Shown here: piece by piece, positions 16,741 to 25,969 of the stretch
Numbering within the stretch: position 1 is the stretch's first letter
Layout: every line of letters starts with the position of its first letter
Source: Planctomycetota bacterium
GTDB lineage: Bacteria; Planctomycetota; Phycisphaerae; Phycisphaerales; SM1A02
Direction of reading: 5' to 3'
DNA length: 64,000 bases
Assembly (NCBI GenBank): GCA_022566535.1
Contig: JADFIR010000013.1
Span: forward strand, 1-64,000
Notes under the pieces: generated by a model
What the model saw: only the letters and a program-made list of their open reading frames with translations
What the model was told of the DNA's origin: nothing
Database searches by the model: none
Program-made: the position numbers and the translations under genes

Positions 16741-18540
16741 TCAGTCGTACATCTCGATTCGAAGCGAGTTGATCCAGTGATTCACCCGGCGATCAAGCAC
16801 GGTCAGGGGAATGGCCCCGGCACCAAGGATAAAGTCATGAAAGGCGCGAACGTCGAACTTCTCGCCAAGGGTTTGCTCCGCTTGCTCCCGAAGCGCTCGG
16901 ATCTTTAGCTCGCCGATCTTGTATGCGCACGCCTGCCCAGGCCAACTGATGTAACGATCGATCTCAGTCTCGATATTTAACTGGGACAGCGCGGTGTTAT
17001 CCAGCATGAACTGAATCGCCTGATCGCGTGACCACCCGAAGGCGTGCATACCGGGATCGACGACAAGCCGACACGCCCGCCACATCTCATAGAGCAATCG
17101 GCCGAAGTTGTCGTAGGGATCGTCGTACAGCCCCATCTCCAGTCCCAGCCGCTCGGCGTATAAGGCCCAGCCCTCGCCGAAGGCCGTGATGTACGCATTC
17201 TTTCTGAACTCCGGCAGGCCTTGTAGTTCCTGGGCCAGGGCGACCTGGAGATGATGGCCGGGCACCGCTTCGTGCAACGCCAGCGGAATCATTTCGTACT
17301 TGGGCCGCTGATCGAGCCCATGAGTATTGGCGTAGAACCACCCCGGTTCAGCATTGCGGATATCCCCGCGCTGGTAGTACGCGGTGGTCTGGTTGGGAGC
17401 CATAAACGCCGGCACCGCCCGGACACCGTAAGGCAGCCGCGGCAGCGTCTTGAATAATCTGGGAAGACCGGCATCGACCTGCTTGCAGATGTCACGATAG
17501 CCGGCGAGCAGATCTTCCGCCGTCGTGTGGTAGAAGCGGGAATCGGTTCTGAGGTATCCAACAAACTCCTTGAACAGCTCATCTTCCTCAACGTCGCCCA
17601 GCGCAGGAAACTTCGTCAAGAAGTCGCTCTCGCGGATGACTTTCATCATCTCGGCACGGATGCGCGCCACCTCACCCAGGCCCAACTCGTGAATCTCCCG
17701 CGGTGTCATGTCCGTCGTGGTCATCACCCGCAGCTGATAGGCGTAATACGCGTCCCCATCAGGCAGATCGATTGCGGCGATCGTCCGGCGACAGGCCGGC
17801 ACGTATTCCTCGGCTACGAACTGGCCGAGCTGGCGCATCGCTGCCAGCACAGCAGGGAACGCCTGATCCTCGAAGCGACGTCGCAGCTCCTGCTGCTGTT
17901 GCTCGGTGATGAACTGGGGCATCCGATCAAACGGGGCCGCCAAATCGACAAGGCCGCGGACGACAATCGTCTTGATCTGCTGAGGCACGGCGAGCATGGT
18001 GACTTGCGGAGGGGTGCGGCCTTCTTCGAGGCCCACACGAAGCAGCTTGATTGTGCTGCTCGCTATCTGCGGCACTTGTTCGAGGCGCTTCAAGTAGTTC
18101 GCGTAATCCTCATAGCTGTTGAAACGAACCCGCTCAGCCATCTGGGGAATTCGCTGATGCGGACCGAACCGCCCCCCGATCGGAGCGAGAAACATCCGGA
18201 AGCGGAAACCTTCGATCGCGTTGGTCAGTTGAAGTTCGAACAATTCATAGTTGAGATGATCCTCTCCCCTCAGCCGGCGGGCGTCGATCGCGTGCAGGCG
18301 ATCCAGGAAAGCCTTGGTTTGAACGTGTCGGCGTTCGATCGCTTCGAGGCTGTGGTCGGTGATCCGATCGGCGTCAGAGTAGTCGCCCCGGGCCATAGCC
18401 CTTTCCGGGAACTGCTCCATCTGCCAGTCGAACCGCTCCTGAAACAATCTGTGCAACTGCTCGGCTTCCTCCTGGGCCGAGGCCGAACAGACCGCCACGA
18501 GACTGATGAGCAACGATACGAGGGTGGTTGGTATACGCAT
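16741..18540 (-). CDS. DUF885 family exported peptidase-like protein
   Basis: The 599-residue protein has a cleavable signal peptide (residues 1-22, ending CSASA) and the two hallmark motifs of DUF885: HEAVPGHH at 423-430 and EGWALYAE at 456-463. These resemble the zinc-binding HExxH and downstream Glu of carboxypeptidase Taq-like metallopeptidases, although the family activity is not well established. The length and the even helical character match the family. The protein should act in the periplasm. The ATG at 18540 is well placed for the signal peptide. The prenyltransferase-fold gene lies directly downstream. Confidence 0.88.
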   Translation of the reverse strand: MRIPTTLVSLLISLVAVCSASAQEEAEQLHRLFQERFDWQMEQFPERAMARGDYSDADRITDHSLEAIERRHVQTKAFLDRLHAIDARRLRGEDHLNYELFELQLTNAIEGFRFRMFLAPIGGRFGPHQRIPQMAERVRFNSYEDYANYLKRLEQVPQIASSTIKLLRVGLEEGRTPPQVTMLAVPQQIKTIVVRGLVDLAAPFDRMPQFITEQQQQELRRRFEDQAFPAVLAAMRQLGQFVAEEYVPACRRTIAAIDLPDGDAYYAYQLRVMTTTDMTPREIHELGLGEVARIRAEMMKVIRESDFLTKFPALGDVEEDELFKEFVGYLRTDSRFYHTTAEDLLAGYRDICKQVDAGLPRLFKTLPRLPYGVRAVPAFMAPNQTTAYYQRGDIRNAEPGWFYANTHGLDQRPKYEMIPLALHEAVPGHHLQVALAQELQGLPEFRKNAYITAFGEGWALYAERLGLEMGLYDDPYDNFGRLLYEMWRACRLVVDPGMHAFGWSRDQAIQFMLDNTALSQLNIETEIDRYISWPGQACAYKIGELKIRALREQAEQTLGEKFDVRAFHDFILGAGAIPLTVLDRRVNHWINSLRIEMYD

Positions 18541-18727
18541 GCCGTTAGGATATCGCGCATCCGCCGCCAGTTGTGTCGAGGGGGCAAAGCAATGACCGCC
18601 CCGCGGCCCGCATCGTCACGGAGCGGCGGCCACGGAGGTGCATGAGCAGGCTCACAGCGAGCCGGGCCGTGCCGGCCCGGTGAACCCCCGCACACCCCAC
18701 GCTTTCGCCGCCCACCAGAATGGAGAG

Positions 18728-18757
18728 AAAGCCCAGGGAATCCTTTCCCTGGGCTTT
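18728..18757 (-). terminator. 13-bp hairpin, probable terminator of the FG-GAP gene
   Basis: AAAGCCCAGGGAA (18728-18740) pairs perfectly with TTCCCTGGGCTTT (18745-18757) around a 4-base loop. It lies downstream of the minus-strand gene ending at 18830. On the minus strand the stem is followed by CTCTCC, so the T-run is short (TTT in the stem itself). Confidence 0.6.
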
Positions 18758-18762
18758 ACCGC

Positions 18763-18824
18763 ATCACTCATCACTCATCGCTCATCACTCATCGCTGGTC
18801 ACTGTGACTCTTGACTCTTGACTT
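18763..18824. repeat. two heptamer arrays
   Basis: Five copies of ATCACTC/ATCGCTC run at 18763-18797, followed by GACTCTT repeated 2.7 times at 18806-18824. Both have a strict 7-bp period and lie immediately beyond the 3' end of the FG-GAP gene. Confidence 0.85.
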
Positions 18825-18829
18825 CCGTT

Positions 18830-20341
18830 CTACTGGCATGTGCCGCATGGATTGCCGCCTGGGACGGAGCACCACTCGGCCAGCAGCTTCGCCAGATCAA
18901 ACGCATCCACGCACCCATCCGGCACATTGCCCGCACCGGAGATGTCCGCGACGGCGAGATTCGCCGGCGTGCAGTTCTCGCACGGCGGGCTCGGCGGGTT
19001 CGGGTCGTTGACGGCGGAGCACCACGCGCCGAGCATGGCCCCGAGGTCGAACGCATCAACGCATCCATCAGGCACATCGCGCGGCCCGGTGATGTCGGCG
19101 GGGAACGCAGGAGCGCCAGCAGCATCAAAGATGTAAGCTGAACCGGATGAGCTGCCATTATCATCATCGCCTCGTGCGCCAACGATAATGGTATCGTTGT
19201 CTAGGGCAACTGCTGCGCCAAAGTTATCGTTGTTGCCAGCATCAGATTGCAGTAGTTTGGCGTGCTCCGACCAGATTCCACGTGCATCGCGAGTGAAGAT
19301 GTGTGCGGCACCACTGGGAGCGTCGTGGCTGGCTCCGACAACAAGCGTGTTGCCCTGGATCGCTACGGAAGCGCCGAAGTTGTCGCTTGAAGAGTTACCG
19401 TCGGGATCCAGGACCTGCTGCATCGACCAGTCGCCCCGCTCGTTGCGGTCAAAAATGTAGGCTCGATCAACAGAAAACGTTATCGAGCCTATGACGAGGA
19501 TGTTGCTATCAAAGGCGACGGAAAAGCCGAAGGCATTGTAGAAAAATTCGGGATTGGGATCGAGCAGCTGTGCCTGTTGCGCCCAAATGCCTTTTTCATC
19601 GCGGGTGAAGATGTACACTGCGCCAATCGTGGTCTGATTATTATCATCGCTGAAGAATGGCGCACCGATAATGATCGTGTCGCCTTGAATCGCTAGCGAG
19701 TTATGGGAGTTGGTGCCCGGAGCGGATAGTGTGGATTCATGCGACCAATGGCCGTCTTGATCTCGGACGAATATAAAGACATCCGGAACGGTGGTGGAGA
19801 TCAAACCGACGACAGCCGTATTCCGTTGGAGCGCAACAGACCCTCCTAATTTAGTGATTTGGGGATCGGCAACCTCGAGTTTGGCCTGTTGTATCCAGTC
19901 ACCTTGCTGGTTACGTGTAAAGATATAGGCAGCGCCTGAGATCTCACTATTCGCAGCGGCTGGCGCGCCGACGATGATCGTGTCTCCGTCGATACTGACG
20001 GCTTCACCAAATCCATCACCACACGCAGCATCACACACTACAAGAGTTGCGTACTCAGTCCAATTACCTTGGGCATCTCGGTTATAGACATAGACCGACC
20101 CTGGCCCTGTGGGCTCCGGAACATAGTTCGGCGCACCGACTACAAGCGTATCACCATCGATCGATACAGCGGTGCCGAACCGCTCAAGTTCAATTCCCTG
20201 GGAAGCAAGCAGCTTGGCGATCTCGGTCTGTTGTGGAGGACCTGCGTGAACGGGCGCGGTGCCCACGGCGAACAGTGTCAGGCAGGCCAGTAGGAAGCCA
20301 AAGGACAAGTGGTCAACATTCGGGGTGTGTCGTAGATTCAT
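18830..20341 (-). CDS. secreted FG-GAP beta-propeller protein with two dockerin-like repeats
   Basis: The 503-residue protein has a signal peptide (about residues 1-33, ending VHA). It then has about seven repeats of the FG-GAP type, each with a pattern like FGxxVSIDGDTLVVGA followed by GxxYVYNRD or AYIFTRD. These form a beta-propeller of the kind used in adhesion and calcium-dependent binding. The C-terminus carries two near-identical segments, DITGPRDVPDGCVDAFDL and DISGAGNVPDGCVDAFDL, followed by LLAEWC-like text. These dockerin-like (GC-motif) modules are common in secreted proteins of Phycisphaerae. Base composition is lower in GC than that of its neighbours. It is cell-surface or extracellular; the ligand is unknown. 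Confidence 0.85.
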   Translation of the reverse strand: MNLRHTPNVDHLSFGFLLACLTLFAVGTAPVHAGPPQQTEIAKLLASQGIELERFGTAVSIDGDTLVVGAPNYVPEPTGPGSVYVYNRDAQGNWTEYATLVVCDAACGDGFGEAVSIDGDTIIVGAPAAANSEISGAAYIFTRNQQGDWIQQAKLEVADPQITKLGGSVALQRNTAVVGLISTTVPDVFIFVRDQDGHWSHESTLSAPGTNSHNSLAIQGDTIIIGAPFFSDDNNQTTIGAVYIFTRDEKGIWAQQAQLLDPNPEFFYNAFGFSVAFDSNILVIGSITFSVDRAYIFDRNERGDWSMQQVLDPDGNSSSDNFGASVAIQGNTLVVGASHDAPSGAAHIFTRDARGIWSEHAKLLQSDAGNNDNFGAAVALDNDTIIVGARGDDDNGSSSGSAYIFDAAGAPAFPADITGPRDVPDGCVDAFDLGAMLGAWCSAVNDPNPPSPPCENCTPANLAVADISGAGNVPDGCVDAFDLAKLLAEWCSVPGGNPCGTCQ

Positions 20342-20604
20342 CTGCGCTGCCTCCTACGTGTATTGCCATCGTTCTAAGCGAAAGACCGGATCTTGTGCCG
20401 CTACCGGGCCGATCCGTGGTCGGCCGAGGGACCGGCAAGTGGGATCCAGAGCCTTCGGACCATACCGCCGATCTACTGGATTCTGGTCCCTATCTCGCCT
20501 TCACGGCCCACAACCTCAGCGATCAGCGTTCATCCAAGTGCTTATGTTGCGCGAGACGCGTCATCTTGCAGAGAATGCAGGAAATCCGCACGGGACGAAC
20601 GCGA
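20342..20604. other. intergenic region upstream of the FG-GAP gene
   Basis: No gene or clear RNA is recognised in the 263 bp between the FG-GAP start codon and the repeat pair downstream of the EF-G2 gene. The open frames here are short, overlap the repeats and have no recognisable product. Confidence 0.4.
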
Positions 20605-20660
20605 CCTGGCGGCCGCGGCTCAACATCAAAGAATCCCCCGGCAGAGCCGGGGGCTATGGG
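20605..20660. repeat. 56-bp repeat unit A (hairpin with GGCTAT tail)
   Basis: The unit starts CCTGGCGGCCGCGG, continues CATCAAAGAA, then has the hairpin CCCCCGGC (20635-20642) / GCCGGGGG (20646-20653) with loop AGA, and ends CTATGGG. It matches unit B closely over its whole length. Confidence 0.85.
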
Positions 20661-20692
20661 ATGATCGATGAGAACCAGCAGCGACCGCGCGG

Positions 20693-20748
20693 CCTGGCGG
20701 CCGCGGCGAAGCATCAAAGAACCCCTCGGCAGAGCCAGGGGCTATGGG
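20693..20748. repeat. 56-bp repeat unit B (hairpin with GGCTAT tail)
   Basis: This is a second copy of unit A, the same length, 88 bp downstream. It starts CCTGGCGGCCGCGG, contains CATCAAAGAA and CGGCAGAGCC, and ends CTATGGG four bases before the EF-G2 stop codon (minus strand). Its stem has one mismatch and one wobble relative to unit A. Confidence 0.85.
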
Positions 20749-20751
20749 GGA

Positions 20752-22809
20752 TTATTCTTCCTCCGCTCTAGGTTTGTAAGCTTTGATGACCTCGGCCTGG
20801 ATATTCGGCGGGGTCCGCTCGTCGTGTGAGTATTCCATCGTGTACGAACCGGCGCCGCCTGTGATCGACTTGAGTTGGCTGGAATAGCTCATCACTTCGG
20901 CCAGCGGCGCTTCGGCTGTGATGACGGCCAGGTTGCCCGGGAGCATGTCTGTGCCTTGGATGCGCCCGCGCCGGCCGGAGATGTCCGAGGAGATGTCGCC
21001 GATCATTTCCAAAGGCACGGTGATCTCCATTGAAACGTAGGGTTCCAGCAGCACGGGCTTGGCCTTGAGCACGCCATCGATGAAGGCTTTGCGACCGGCG
21101 GTGAAGAACGCGACCTCCTTGGAATCGACGGGGTGATGCTTGCCGTCGTGGACGGTTACCTTGATGTTGTGCATGCGGCAGCCGGCCACGGCGCCCTCAC
21201 TCATCACCCGGCGGATACCTTTCTCGATTGCGGGCATGAACTGCTTGGGGATGGATCCGCCGAACGTCTTGTCGATGAACAACAAGCCGTCGTCAACGCC
21301 CTCTTCATCGCGGCCAAACGGCTCCACGCGCAGGAAGACCTCGCCGAACTGGCCGGCCCCACCGGTTTGTTTCTTATGGCGGTGATGTCCCTCGGCGAGG
21401 GCGGTGATCGTCTCCTTGTAGGCAATCTTGGGCGGGCGGGTCTCGACCTCGACGCCGTAGCGATCCTTCAGCAGCCGCAGCTTCACTCGCAGATGCTGTT
21501 CGCCTAGTCCGCGCATAACGGTCTCGCCGGTCGTCTGAACGCGCTCGATGACGAGGGTCGGGTCCTCGGCCACGAGCCTGCTCAGCGCTTCGGCCAGCTT
21601 GGTTTCGGTGCCCTTGGTCGTCCCTTCGACCGCAAGACCATACATCGGCTTGGGAAGCCCCGGGCAGCGCAACCGCAGATCGTCACCAAGGTCGCCTGAA
21701 TGGAGGATGCTGTTGAAATTTATCTCGTCGATCTTGGCTACCGCGCCGATGTCGCCGGCAATGATCTTGTCCGTCTCGGTATGGGTCTTCCCTTGGAGCT
21801 TGAACACGTGGGCGATGCGCAGCACTCTGCGCTGACCGTCCACCTGAGGTTGACTGTCCGGCCCGATCGTCCCCTGGTGGACCCGAAAGACGCAGAGCCT
21901 GCCGACATAGGGGTCGGACGATACACGAAAGACGTGGGCAATCGGCGGCTTACCGGCATCGGGCTGCGGTTCGGTCGATTGCTCTTCGCCATTGTGGCTG
22001 TAATCGAGCGTCCGTGGGTTGCCCTGGGTCGGATTGGGACAGAGCTCGGCGATGATCTTCATCAACTCGCTCACGCCGACGCCCTCACGGGCCGAGGTGA
22101 AGCAGACGGGAATCAAATGTCCCTGGCGCAGCGCCGCATTGAAGGCGCCACGGAGCTCTTCGGCAGCCACTTCGCCCTGCTCGAGATACTGCTCCATGAG
22201 TTTCTCGTCGGTCTCGACGACCTGATCGACGATTGCCGTGTGGAAGTCCGCCACCTCGCCCAGGTCACTGTCGCCGCCATCACCTGTAAAGCAATCGATC
22301 ACGGCCTTACCATCGTCGGCTGGCAAGTTGAGAGGTCGGCAGGCGCTGCCGAACGACTCCTGCAGCGCACCGAGCAGCTCGGACAGACCTGACGGGTGAT
22401 CGATTTTGTTGATGACGATCATGCGAGGCAGGTGATGCTCGTGAGCCGCCTTCATCATTCTGCGCGTCACGGTCTCGATGCCCGCGTCGGCGTCGATCAC
22501 CACGACAACCGTGTCGAATGCCGGCAACACGCTTAGCGATCGACCGAGGAAATCGGACACTCCGGGCGTATCGATGAGGTTGATGTGGGCGTCGTGGAAA
22601 TCGAAATGCACCAATGCGCTGTCCAAGCTGTGGCCGAGCTCCTTCTCCAAGTCTTCGAAATCACAGACGGTGTTGCCGTCTTCGACCCGCCCCACCCGGC
22701 CGATCACGCCGGCCTTGTGCAGCATCGCCTCAACGAGCGTGGTCTTTCCGCTACCCGCGGCGCCGACCAGGGCGAGATTGCGAATCGCCTCGGTGCTGTA
22801 ACTGGGCAT
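20752..22809 (-). CDS. elongation factor G2-like translational GTPase
   Basis: This 685-residue GTPase has the five-domain EF-G layout. Its G1 loop is GAAGSGKT at residues 16-23 instead of the canonical GHIDHGKT of EF-G, and it retains DTPG at 80-83 and NKID at 134-137. Domain IV has QTGGAGQFGEVFLRVEP, and domain V has EPYVSMEITVPLEMIGDI. The altered P-loop and shortened G-domain match the EF-G2 (FusA2) paralogue group of Thermus and Mycobacterium. Members bind the ribosome and GTP, but their function in elongation, recycling or stress is not settled. The canonical fusA is not in the window. Confidence 0.87.
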   Translation of the reverse strand: MPSYSTEAIRNLALVGAAGSGKTTLVEAMLHKAGVIGRVGRVEDGNTVCDFEDLEKELGHSLDSALVHFDFHDAHINLIDTPGVSDFLGRSLSVLPAFDTVVVVIDADAGIETVTRRMMKAAHEHHLPRMIVINKIDHPSGLSELLGALQESFGSACRPLNLPADDGKAVIDCFTGDGGDSDLGEVADFHTAIVDQVVETDEKLMEQYLEQGEVAAEELRGAFNAALRQGHLIPVCFTSAREGVGVSELMKIIAELCPNPTQGNPRTLDYSHNGEEQSTEPQPDAGKPPIAHVFRVSSDPYVGRLCVFRVHQGTIGPDSQPQVDGQRRVLRIAHVFKLQGKTHTETDKIIAGDIGAVAKIDEINFNSILHSGDLGDDLRLRCPGLPKPMYGLAVEGTTKGTETKLAEALSRLVAEDPTLVIERVQTTGETVMRGLGEQHLRVKLRLLKDRYGVEVETRPPKIAYKETITALAEGHHRHKKQTGGAGQFGEVFLRVEPFGRDEEGVDDGLLFIDKTFGGSIPKQFMPAIEKGIRRVMSEGAVAGCRMHNIKVTVHDGKHHPVDSKEVAFFTAGRKAFIDGVLKAKPVLLEPYVSMEITVPLEMIGDISSDISGRRGRIQGTDMLPGNLAVITAEAPLAEVMSYSSQLKSITGGAGSYTMEYSHDERTPPNIQAEVIKAYKPRAEEE

Positions 22810-22940
22810 AGGCGGAACTCCTCAGACGCAGCCGGGCCGGCAGCGGCCGCAAGCTGGACACTTCAGGCGAATCATACCGCAGGGCCTCCGGTGGTGCAGG
22901 GTGGCCGTTCGGTCGGCCGAGTCGACCCATATCACGCGGC

Positions 22941-22946
22941 TACACT
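22941..22946 (+). promoter_or_regulatory. candidate -10 element TACACT upstream of trmL
   Basis: TACACT lies 20 bp before the trmL ATG at 22967; no good -35 is visible. Confidence 0.3.
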
Positions 22947-22966
22947 GGAATCGAGGACACCCCAGA

Positions 22967-23458
22967 ATGCCCCAGCCACGCTTTCACATTGTGCTGCTCA
23001 ATCCCCAGATCCCCAACAACACGGGCAACATCGGCCGGACCGCCGCCGCGACCGGCTGCCGGCTGCACATCGTGCACCCCCTGGGCTTCGACATGTCTGA
23101 GAAGGCCCGCCGGCGCGCGGGGCTCGACTACTGGCACTTGGTCGATTGCTGTGAACATGAGAGTTGGGAGGCGTTCCTGGACAGCGAGAGGCCGAAGCGC
23201 CTCTGGCTCTACACGACGAAATCAACTCGGCCGCACTGGGAAGCCGAATTTCGCTCCGGTGATTATCTGTTGTTTGGCCAGGAGACCGCCGGTGTGCCGG
23301 ACCATATCCACACGTGGGCCGAGCAGACGTTCGGGCCGCAACATCGCATCACGTTGCCGATGGCTCCCAACGCCCGAAGTCTGAACCTGGCCACCGTCGT
23401 CTGCACCGCGGTCTACGAAGCCCTGCGGCAGAGGGGCGCATCGCCAGATGGTTCCTGA
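22967..23458 (+). CDS. trmL: tRNA (cytidine/uridine-34 2'-O)-methyltransferase
   Basis: TrmL (YibK) is a small SPOUT methyltransferase that methylates the wobble-base ribose of tRNA-Leu isoacceptors. The 163-residue product begins MPQPRFHIVLLNPQIPNNTG and contains NIGRTAAATGCRLHIVHPLG, the motif LLFGQETAGVP and the trefoil-knot SAM-binding MAPNARSLNLATVV, all in the expected places. The ATG at 22967 fits the family; the open frame upstream (from 22901) is unrelated. It is divergent from the EF-G2 gene. Confidence 0.93.
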   Translation: MPQPRFHIVLLNPQIPNNTGNIGRTAAATGCRLHIVHPLGFDMSEKARRRAGLDYWHLVDCCEHESWEAFLDSERPKRLWLYTTKSTRPHWEAEFRSGDYLLFGQETAGVPDHIHTWAEQTFGPQHRITLPMAPNARSLNLATVVCTAVYEALRQRGASPDGS

Positions 23459-23512
23459 AGGCTGTATTGAGGATGTTCGCGCCAGCAGCGGCTAGTGAAG
23501 GCCGCGGGCGCG

Positions 23513-24826
23513 TCAATGCGGCAGTGAATACTGCGCGCACAGCTCGCGCGCTTCGGCGCGGACTGAACTTATGACCGCTTCGTCGCCCTTGGCCTTGAGT
23601 ACACGGTCGATGAACGTCCCGACCCGGCGCATGTCGTCTTCGATCAGACCGCGGGTGGTCAGGGCTGGCGTGCCGATACGAATCCCTGAGGTCGCAAATG
23701 GCGAGCGCTGGTCACCGGCGACGGTGTTCTTATTGACGATGATCCCGGCGTCTTCCAACCAGATCGCCGCCTGCTTGCCGGTGAGCTCGGCGTCGAACTT
23801 TCGCAGGTCCATGAGCATCAGATGATTGTCCGTGCCGTTGGACAGCAGGTGGTAGCCGCAGCTCATCAGGTGCTCGGATAGGGCCTTGGCGTTGGCGACA
23901 ACCTGATGCGCGTATTGCTTGAACTCAGGGCGCAGCGCTTCGCCGAAGGCAACGGCCTTGGCGGCGATGATGTGCATCAATGGCCCGCCCTGGGTGCCGG
24001 GGAAGACCGCCTTGTCGATTAGCTTCGCAAGCTGGTCATCATTGGTCAGGATGAGCCCGCCGCGCGGGCCGCGTAAGGTCTTGTGGGTGGTCGTGGTCAC
24101 GATGTGACTGTGCGGGAACGGCGATGGATGCGCGCCGCCTGCACAGAGCCCGGCGATGTGAGCAATATCTGAGATCAGCAGCGCCCCCACGCGTTCGGCA
24201 ATCTCGCGGAAACGTGCAAAGTCGATGAGGCGCGGGTACGCGGAATAGCCGCAAAGGATGATCTTCGGCTTGTGCTCGACGGCGAGCTGTTCGACGGCGT
24301 CATAGTCAATGTAGCCGTAATCATCGCGCGACTCGTCGTAGACCAGCGGGTAGTGGATCGGCTTGAGCCATTTGCCGGAGATGCTGACGGGGGAGCCGTG
24401 GGTCAGGTGCCCGCCGTCGGACAATACCACGCTCAGGAAGGTGTCGCCGGGCTCGAGCAGCGCAAAGTACACGGCGAGATTGGCGTTCGCTCCGGAGTGC
24501 GGCTGAACGTTGGCGAACGCACAATTGAACAGGTCCGTGGCCCGGTCAATGGCGAGCTGCTCGATCCGGTCGTGATGGACGCAGCCGGAGTAGTACCGCT
24601 TGCCGGGGTAGCCTTCGGCATACTTGTTGGTCATCCACGAGCCCATGGCGTGCATGACGGCCGGGCTGACATGGTTCTCAGAGGCGATCAGCTCCAGGGT
24701 CGTCGCCTGGCGCTCGGCCTCGTCGGCGAGGATACGGGTAACTTGGGAGTCCTGCCGCTGAAGCAATTCAAGCAGGTCAACGGAAATGGAATCAAGAGTT
24801 ACTGCGGAGGTGGATGTCGTGCTCAT
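23513..24826 (-). CDS. glyA: serine hydroxymethyltransferase
   Basis: GlyA interconverts serine and glycine with transfer of a one-carbon unit to tetrahydrofolate. The 437 residues include the conserved [34 protein letters not shown] and [13 protein letters not shown] segments and the PLP lysine K249 in [14 protein letters not shown]. The N-terminus ([16 protein letters not shown]) is about 15 residues longer than in E. coli. It is cytoplasmic. The adjacent zinc-ribbon membrane gene is in the same direction and ends 33 bp upstream. Confidence 0.96.
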   Translation of the reverse strand: MSTTSTSAVTLDSISVDLLELLQRQDSQVTRILADEAERQATTLELIASENHVSPAVMHAMGSWMTNKYAEGYPGKRYYSGCVHHDRIEQLAIDRATDLFNCAFANVQPHSGANANLAVYFALLEPGDTFLSVVLSDGGHLTHGSPVSISGKWLKPIHYPLVYDESRDDYGYIDYDAVEQLAVEHKPKIILCGYSAYPRLIDFARFREIAERVGALLISDIAHIAGLCAGGAHPSPFPHSHIVTTTTHKTLRGPRGGLILTNDDQLAKLIDKAVFPGTQGGPLMHIIAAKAVAFGEALRPEFKQYAHQVVANAKALSEHLMSCGYHLLSNGTDNHLMLMDLRKFDAELTGKQAAIWLEDAGIIVNKNTVAGDQRSPFATSGIRIGTPALTTRGLIEDDMRRVGTFIDRVLKAKGDEAVISSVRAEARELCAQYSLPH

Positions 24827-24859
24827 GCGGGAATCGTATGCGAAAAGACTACCAATCGC

Positions 24860-25903
24860 CTAGGATCCCGGCACAAGCGCTGCCCACACCTTCGCCGACC
24901 CGACCGCCAGCACCAGCCCAGCCGCAACGAAAAGAGACGACATCAACGCGAGTAGGACCGCCACCGCCCAGCCGTGCGGCATGCGAAGATAGCGCTTGAT
25001 CGCCACCGCCCACCACACGATCAGCAACGGAATCGGCAAAAAGAGGTTGATCCCAAGCGCTGCTACGGGCGCCGAATCACGCCAATTGTCAAGAACATAG
25101 CCAACCATGCCGCAGGCAAAGAAGGTCGAGGCGAAAAGAATCGGCAAGAAGAAGCTGTACGCCGCAACCCGCGCGACGTGCACCCAGCGCACCTTCGCGC
25201 GTCGCCGTGAAACCGGAAGCAGAATGAAGCTAGCCGGTAGCAATATGTAAAGAATCGCTGCGACCGACCAGATGAAAAGGACCGGACGAATTGATTGGAC
25301 AAAGGCGTTGCCGGAGGGCCAGGGACCTGGGCCTGCTGCTATTGTTTCGAATGCCTCATGTAACTGATTCGGCGAGGCGTAGGGCGCCCAACCCGCCGTT
25401 GTGATTATGCTCCCGCCGGAGCGCGACGATGTCGGCTTGAAGACTGCCTCAAGAATCGCCGCAAAGTATGAGTGGTTGATGGTCGTGACAAACGGGGTTT
25501 GTCCTGCCAAGTAGTAGCGCACGCGCACGGCTATCGTCGCCTGCTCGGCCGCGTAAAGCAACACGGGCAGCAACAGAAGAGAGAACAAATACAGCGCTAG
25601 CCGCCCTCGCCGAACGGCGTGCGACATCTTCAGCGATGACCAGAAGCGCCAGGGCCACAACGACCGGAGCAACGTTCTGACCGCCCCCTTGATCGCGCCG
25701 AGCCGGCCGGGCGCATACTCGACGCACCATCGCGGCTCGAACTTCTCGGGTTGAAGAACCTCCGGCCAGCGGAAGCGCAGACCACACTCGGTGCAGGTGC
25801 CGGTGAGCGGACACTGCTGCGTCCACGTCGGTATCACGCCGCGGAGGTCGTAGCCGCAGCGCGGGCACTTGGCAACAGAGCTAATGGTGGCTTCAGACAA
25901 CAT
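24860..25903 (-). CDS. hypothetical membrane protein with N-terminal zinc ribbon
   Basis: The protein (about 347 residues from ATG 25903) starts with a zinc ribbon KCPRCGYDLRG plus CTECGLRF, which is frequent in Phycisphaerae membrane proteins. A hydrophilic stretch follows, then about six hydrophobic helices, including ALYLFSLLLLPVLLYAA, VLFIWSVAAILYILLPASF and VAVLLALMSSLFVAAGLVLA. There is no recognised enzymatic motif. The ribbon would lie in the cytoplasm. An ATG at 25942 would add 13 residues. It is divergent from the exported EEP-domain gene, with 66 bp between starts. Confidence 0.78.
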   Translation of the reverse strand: MLSEATISSVAKCPRCGYDLRGVIPTWTQQCPLTGTCTECGLRFRWPEVLQPEKFEPRWCVEYAPGRLGAIKGAVRTLLRSLWPWRFWSSLKMSHAVRRGRLALYLFSLLLLPVLLYAAEQATIAVRVRYYLAGQTPFVTTINHSYFAAILEAVFKPTSSRSGGSIITTAGWAPYASPNQLHEAFETIAAGPGPWPSGNAFVQSIRPVLFIWSVAAILYILLPASFILLPVSRRRAKVRWVHVARVAAYSFFLPILFASTFFACGMVGYVLDNWRDSAPVAALGINLFLPIPLLIVWWAVAIKRYLRMPHGWAVAVLLALMSSLFVAAGLVLAVGSAKVWAALVPGS

Positions 25904-25969
25904 CGCCGCCGGTCTCCCGGGAAGCCGTACCATACGGCACACAGCACGGTAGCCCCAGGAGTGATCCCA

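Larger units (their letters stand above)
18541..18829. other. intergenic region between the DUF885 and FG-GAP genes
   Basis: This 289-bp gap holds a 7-bp stem at 18662-18680 (CCGGGCC/GGCCCGG), a long 13-bp terminator-like hairpin at 18728-18757 and two heptamer arrays, which are listed separately. I see no coding gene. Confidence 0.5.

Noticed and set aside
17527-18645. 372-codon plus-strand frame opposite the DUF885 gene
   Set aside because: Antisense shadow of a recognised gene with no domain signal.
18763-18824. CRISPR or minisatellite array
   Set aside because: Seven-base units without spacers; consistent with the window-wide heptamer repeats.
20605-20748. CRISPR-like repeat pair
   Set aside because: Only two units with an 88-bp offset and no further spacers or cas genes; they match dispersed hairpins elsewhere.
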